In this document: in pieces, positions 5,188 through 7,869 of the stretch
Numbering within the stretch: the stretch's first letter is position 1
How the letters are laid out: every line of letters starts with the position of its first letter
Assembly: GCA_900752305.1 (NCBI GenBank)
Contig: CAADUV010000083.1
Location: 1-7,869, forward strand
DNA length: 7,869 nucleotides
Origin: an uncultured Oscillospiraceae bacterium
Lineage (GTDB): Bacteria; Bacillota; Clostridia; Oscillospirales; Oscillospiraceae
Reading direction: 5' to 3'
The notes under the pieces: model-generated
The model's database searches: none
Told to the model about the DNA's origin: nothing
Seen by the model: the letters and a program-made list of their open reading frames with translations, nothing else
Program-made: the position numbers and the translations under genes

Positions 5188-6288
5188 TCAATCCCCTATA
5201 CGTTCCGCCAGGAAGCCGTTCAGGTCCATGAGCTGATTGGTCTTCTCGTACCGTCCCACCCAGTCCGCCGCCGCGCCGTAGCGCTTGCGCCGCTGCTGTG
5301 CCCAGTGGTTGTGCTCCAGCAGGGCCTTCTCGCACTTGGCCATGAACTCCGCCGTGGAATCTGCGTTGTGGATGACGTCGGGGAAGATGGGGTTGGCCAG
5401 ACGCAGGTGCAGCGCCACGATGGGCTTGCCGGTGAGCAGGTAGGTGTAGATGCGGGAGGGGATGATGTCATCCTCCGGGTCGGTGTTGTGAACCAGGTCA
5501 AAGCACACGTCGAACTGATACACATAGTCCGGCAGCAGCGCCTGGGGACGGGTGCCCAGGAAGTGGATGTTCTCCAACAGCTCTGCGTCCTCCAGATAGG
5601 GGTTTTTGGGGCTGTACTTGCCCAAAAAGACGAACTGCCAGTCCGGATGTGCCGCCGCCGCAGAGAGCACCGGATTCAGGTTCAGCCGATGCTCCACCGC
5701 ACCCAGATACCCGAACACCGGCCCCCGGGTGCAGATGGCCTCAAAGTCCGGCGGGATGGGCAGGCGCTCCTGCTCCATGGAGGCGTAAAGCCCCACGTCA
5801 GTGCCCCAGGGGATTTGGGCGATGTTATCGTTGCACAGGGACAGCCGCTCCTCTAACCCCTGAGAGGCGGTCAAGATGAGATCCGCCTGATAGGCCAGAT
5901 TGCTCTCCAAGGTCACCGGCAGATGGTGCCAGAACCGGTCGCAGTCGTAGATGAGTCCGTGATGGGGGATGTCGTCCAGCAGCAGCGCCGCCATTGGCGT
6001 ACACGCCCACAGCAGCGGTTCCTCGAACCCGTTGTTTTCCATCTGCTGCTTGATGAGCTCGATGCCCCGGCGGATGGTGCGGGGACGCAGATCCTGGCTG
6101 AACAGGGAGGCGGGGAGGGTGTAGACGGTGAGATTGGGCAGCACGTGGATGCCCTCGGAGGAGGCGGGCTGACCGATGGCGGGCTGGAAGAATAAGGTCT
6201 CCATGTCCGGCAGATGGGTCACCAGCCGTTGGGTGCGGAAGGGAGTGTTCTGCCAGGGCAGATATGAGATACAGATCATTTGAGCCAT
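5188..6288 (-). CDS. Glycosyltransferase, GT-B fold, TuaH/GT4-like
   Basis: This 366-residue cytosolic protein appears to be a sugar transferase of the GT-B type; donor and acceptor are not evident. The N-terminal half has no signal peptide or membrane helix and contains LLWACTP and LIYDCDRFWHH (residues about 112-122), which resembles the YDxxD region of TuaH-like enzymes. The C-terminal Rossmann half begins near GPVFGYLGAVEHRLN (189-203) and continues with WQFVFLGK and NIHFLGTRP. It then has the nucleotide-sugar-binding block IPSRIYTYLLTGKPIVA (276-292), which corresponds to the P-x-K-x-x-E-Y region of GT4 enzymes. I chose the ATG at 6288, 8 nt after GGGAGG (6297-6302); the upstream TTG is too close to that site. 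It has its own promoter. No other polysaccharide genes are adjacent, although a PAP2 lipid phosphatase is divergent. No terminator is evident between its stop and the pur promoter. Confidence 0.82.
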   Translation of the reverse strand: MAQMICISYLPWQNTPFRTQRLVTHLPDMETLFFQPAIGQPASSEGIHVLPNLTVYTLPASLFSQDLRPRTIRRGIELIKQQMENNGFEEPLLWACTPMAALLLDDIPHHGLIYDCDRFWHHLPVTLESNLAYQADLILTASQGLEERLSLCNDNIAQIPWGTDVGLYASMEQERLPIPPDFEAICTRGPVFGYLGAVEHRLNLNPVLSAAAAHPDWQFVFLGKYSPKNPYLEDAELLENIHFLGTRPQALLPDYVYQFDVCFDLVHNTDPEDDIIPSRIYTYLLTGKPIVALHLRLANPIFPDVIHNADSTAEFMAKCEKALLEHNHWAQQRRKRYGAAADWVGRYEKTNQLMDLNGFLAERIGD

Positions 6289-6302
6289 TTGCAAAACCTC
6301 CC

Positions 6303-6495
6303 ATCATAAGTGTGAATCCTGTCATATTTTATTCCTATTTGAAACACTTTTCAAGAAATGGCCGCCAAAATTCACAAAAAAATAATAAAATCCCCCTTGC
6401 GTCCGCCCCTACAATATGTAACACTAGACAGCAGACCCGCGGCCCGGTGCAGACGGTGGAAAAACCGGAAAACTCTGTCAGGCGGACGGGAGAAG
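6303..6495. other. Divergent intergenic region
   Basis: The region between the divergent genes carries the glycosyltransferase promoter and an A-rich stretch (6367-6390). For the plus-strand phosphatase I see only weak candidates, such as TTGCGT at 6397 or TACAAT at 6410 without a well-spaced partner. No gene or riboswitch is evident. Confidence 0.4.
6326..6354 (-). promoter_or_regulatory. Sigma-A-type promoter of the glycosyltransferase gene
   Basis: TTGAAA (6354-6349), a 17-bp spacer and TAAAAT (6331-6326) lie upstream of the 6288 start on the minus strand, close to consensus. The -35 box is one arm of a perfect inverted repeat, TTGAAA-CACT-TTTCAA (6339-6354 on the plus strand), which could be an operator or a coincidence. 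Confidence 0.7.
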
Positions 6496-7083
6496 ATGGG
6501 AGGTTTTTCCTTGCTGGATTTCATCTATCATATCGACCAGAGCATCATGCTCTGGCTCCAGGACGTGGTTCGGAACCCGCTCCTGAGCAAGCTCCTGGTG
6601 CCCCTGACCACCATCGGCTACGCCGGCACCCTGTGGATCATCCTCTCCATCGTCATGCTCTTCTTCCGCAAGACCCGAAAGGTGGGCTGGCTCTCCCTCC
6701 TCACCATGCTGGTGTGCTACCTCTTCAATGACATCCTCTTAAAAGAGCTGGTCCAGCGCCCACGTCCCTTTATGGACCTGCCTCAGCTCCAGGTCATCGA
6801 ATCCAAACCCACCAGCTGGTCCTTCCCCTCCGGCCACGCTTGCTCCTCCTTTGCTGCCGCCAGTACCTACAGCAAGGGAGAGGAACCTCGATGGCTGAAA
6901 GGACTGTTCTGGTTCCTGGCCGTGGCCATGACCTTCTCCCGCCCCTACGTAGGCGTCCATTACCCCTCCGACGTCCTGGCCGGCGCCTGCATCGGCCTTC
7001 TGGGCAGCGCCCTCATGTGGCGCTTCACCAGCGAACCTTACGACCGCCTGACGGAGCGCATCGCACAGAAAAGACACGCATAA
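6496..7083 (+). CDS. PAP2-family membrane phosphatase (undecaprenyl-diphosphatase or PgpB-like)
   Basis: This 195-residue integral membrane enzyme probably removes a phosphate from a lipid (di)phosphate such as undecaprenyl-PP or phosphatidylglycerol-phosphate at the membrane. All three motifs of the type-2 phosphatidic acid phosphatase family are present: KX6RP (K83 to R90-P91), PSGH (111-114, catalytic-acid His H114) and SRX5HX3D (S148-R149, nucleophile H155, D159). Hydrophobic stretches at about 33-57, 66-82, 137-147 and 160-176 fit the multi-helix family fold. The ATG at 6496 has GGGAG only 3 nt upstream. A TTG at 6511 is in frame, with GGGAGG 7 nt before it, and may be the true start (190 residues). 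An upstream in-frame ATG at 6358 adds a basic, non-family stretch and was not used. The exact substrate cannot be told from sequence. Confidence 0.88.
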   Translation: MGGFSLLDFIYHIDQSIMLWLQDVVRNPLLSKLLVPLTTIGYAGTLWIILSIVMLFFRKTRKVGWLSLLTMLVCYLFNDILLKELVQRPRPFMDLPQLQVIESKPTSWSFPSGHACSSFAAASTYSKGEEPRWLKGLFWFLAVAMTFSRPYVGVHYPSDVLAGACIGLLGSALMWRFTSEPYDRLTERIAQKRHA

Positions 7084-7090
7084 AAACAAC

Positions 7091-7122
7091 AAAGGCACGC
7101 AGCAACACAGCTGCGTGCCTTT
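7091..7122. terminator. Bidirectional intrinsic terminator between convergent genes
   Basis: AAAGGCACGCAG (7091-7102) and CTGCGTGCCTTT (7111-7122) form a perfect 12-bp stem with an 8-nt loop. It sits 7 nt after the phosphatase stop. On the plus strand it ends in a short T-run (7120-7123). On the minus strand it is followed by TTTGTTGTTTTTA, so it can also end aspartate kinase transcripts. Confidence 0.88.
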
Positions 7123-7127
7123 TCTCA

Positions 7128-7153
7128 TCGACAAAATGCTTGCATTTTGTCGA
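7128..7153. repeat. 26-bp palindrome, copy 2, just after the aspartate kinase stop
   Basis: Arms 7128-7139 and 7142-7153 are perfect reverse complements around a 2-nt centre. It starts 4 nt beyond the aspartate kinase stop codon and lies before the real terminator. It matches the copy at 3604-3629 except for one swapped base pair (C:G there, G:C here). Confidence 0.8.
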
Positions 7154-7157
7154 AAAT

Positions 7158-7869
7158 TTAGCTCAGTGCAAAGAACTTGTCGTGGATAACCTGAACCGCA
7201 CGATCCGCATCCGTCTCGTCCACCAGAACAGAGACCTTGATCTCACTGGTAGAGATCATGCTGATGTTGATGCCTGCGTCATACAGCGCCTCGAACATGG
7301 AAGCTGCCACACCGGGGTTGTTGATCATGCCAGCGCCCACGATGGAGACCTTGGCGATGCGGTCGTTGACCTCGATGGAATCGAAGCCCAGAGCCTCCTG
7401 ATGCTCCTTCAGCAGCTGCTGTGCCGCTTCCACGTCCTTGCGGACAACGGTGAAGCTGATGTCCTTGCTCTCGTCACGGCCGATGGACTGCAAAATGATG
7501 TCCACGTTGATCTTTTCGTTGGCCAGCAGGGAGAAGATCTTGAACGCCACACCAGGGCGATCCTGGAGGCCGACCAGAGCCAGTCTTGCTACGTCCTTGT
7601 CCTTGGCGACGCCGCTCACATGAGATTTTTCCATATTTTTCACAACCTCCTTCACGATGGTGCCGGGATGACCGGTGAAGCTGGACAGCACTTCCAGATT
7701 CACATGATACCGCTTCGCCATTTCCACGCTGCGGTTGTGGAGCACCTTGGCACCCAGCGTAGCCAGCTCCAGCATTTCGTCATAAGTGATTTGATCGATC
7801 TTCTTCGCCGTGGGCACCTTGTTGGGGTCAGCGGTGTAAACGCCGTCCACATCGGTGTAGATCTGGCAC
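7158..7869 (-). CDS. lysC: Aspartate kinase, C-terminal 236 residues (5' end beyond window)
   Basis: Aspartokinase phosphorylates aspartate as the first step toward lysine, methionine and threonine. The visible part begins CQIYTDVDGVYTADPN, the end of the amino-acid kinase domain. It continues with TLGAKVLHNRSVEMAKRY and then two ACT domains at about 94-152 (ARLALVGLQDRPGV) and 172-234 (VSIVGAGMINNPGVA). The second ends with SEIKVSVLVDETDADRAV. Such paired ACT domains bind lysine and/or threonine for feedback control. The reading frame is open to the right edge, so about 165-175 N-terminal residues are missing. No homoserine dehydrogenase domain follows, so it is the monofunctional form. The stop at 7158 is followed by a palindrome and a terminator, making it the last gene of its transcript. 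An internal ATG at 7634 with its own ribosome site may yield a separate beta subunit. Confidence 0.95.
   Translation of the reverse strand, partial: CQIYTDVDGVYTADPNKVPTAKKIDQITYDEMLELATLGAKVLHNRSVEMAKRYHVNLEVLSSFTGHPGTIVKEVVKNMEKSHVSGVAKDKDVARLALVGLQDRPGVAFKIFSLLANEKINVDIILQSIGRDESKDISFTVVRKDVEAAQQLLKEHQEALGFDSIEVNDRIAKVSIVGAGMINNPGVAASMFEALYDAGINISMISTSEIKVSVLVDETDADRAVQVIHDKFFALS
7632..7650 (-). promoter_or_regulatory. Possible internal translation start for aspartokinase beta subunit
   Basis: GGAGGT (7650-7645) lies 10 nt before an in-frame ATG (7634-7632) inside the aspartate kinase gene. Initiation there would give a 158-residue product containing only the two ACT domains. B. subtilis aspartokinase II is known to make such an in-frame beta subunit of similar size. 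The match is positional; use of the site here is not proven. Confidence 0.45.

Noticed and set aside
5111..5335. Small minus-strand open frame at the 3' end of the glycosyltransferase
   Set aside because: It overlaps the real reading frame in another phase and shows no family features.
4495..5856. Long plus-strand open frame (453 codons) opposite purE and the glycosyltransferase
   Set aside because: It runs antisense across purE, the leader, the terminator and into the glycosyltransferase, has no recognisable domain, and is a by-product of high G+C codon use.
6358..6495. Upstream start for the PAP2 phosphatase at 6358
   Set aside because: The added 46 residues are basic, unlike PAP2 N-termini, and come from an A-rich intergenic stretch with no ribosome site.

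Overview
The window reads as a G+C-rich chromosomal segment of a low-oxygen Firmicute, most likely a gut clostridium of the Oscillospiraceae type. The evidence is strong GGAGG-type ribosome sites, sigma-A-like promoters with 17-bp spacers, intrinsic terminators, the clostridial purine gene order purE-purC-...-purM-purN, and the style of the proteins. The family-level placement is inference; no rRNA or other taxonomic marker is present.

Positions 1-5114 hold a purine-biosynthesis operon on the minus strand. In transcription order it contains a promoter (5086-5114), a leader of about 170 nt ending in a strong intrinsic terminator (4934-4970), purE, purC, a 187-bp structured spacer, purM (TTG start), purN (one-base overlap with purM), a PurO-type IMP cyclohydrolase, and a stand-alone AICAR transformylase that runs off the left edge. 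Together these cover AIR formation (PurM), carboxylation/mutase (PurE), SAICAR synthesis (PurC), GAR formylation (PurN) and the last two steps to IMP. The last two steps are not done by the usual bifunctional PurH. They are split between an archaeal-family PurO and a single-domain transformylase whose motifs resemble the C-terminal half of animal ATIC. purF, which often sits between purC and purM, is absent. purD, purB, purK and the FGAM synthetase genes are not in the window.

Positions 5188-6354 hold a monocistronic-looking GT-B glycosyltransferase on the minus strand with its own promoter. Divergent from it, 6496-7083 on the plus strand encodes a PAP2-family membrane phosphatase with all three catalytic motifs. 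A bidirectional terminator (7091-7122) separates it from the convergent 3' part of an aspartate kinase gene (7158-7869, minus), which carries two ACT domains and a possible internal start for a separate regulatory subunit.

The points most worth a second look are the purE leader (terminator, three GTTCTGA repeats, no recognised riboswitch class), the PurO plus ATIC-like transformylase pair, a 26-bp palindrome found directly after two unrelated stop codons with a compensatory base-pair change, and the structured purC-purM spacer. No CRISPR array, tRNA, rRNA, insertion sequence or phage gene was seen.
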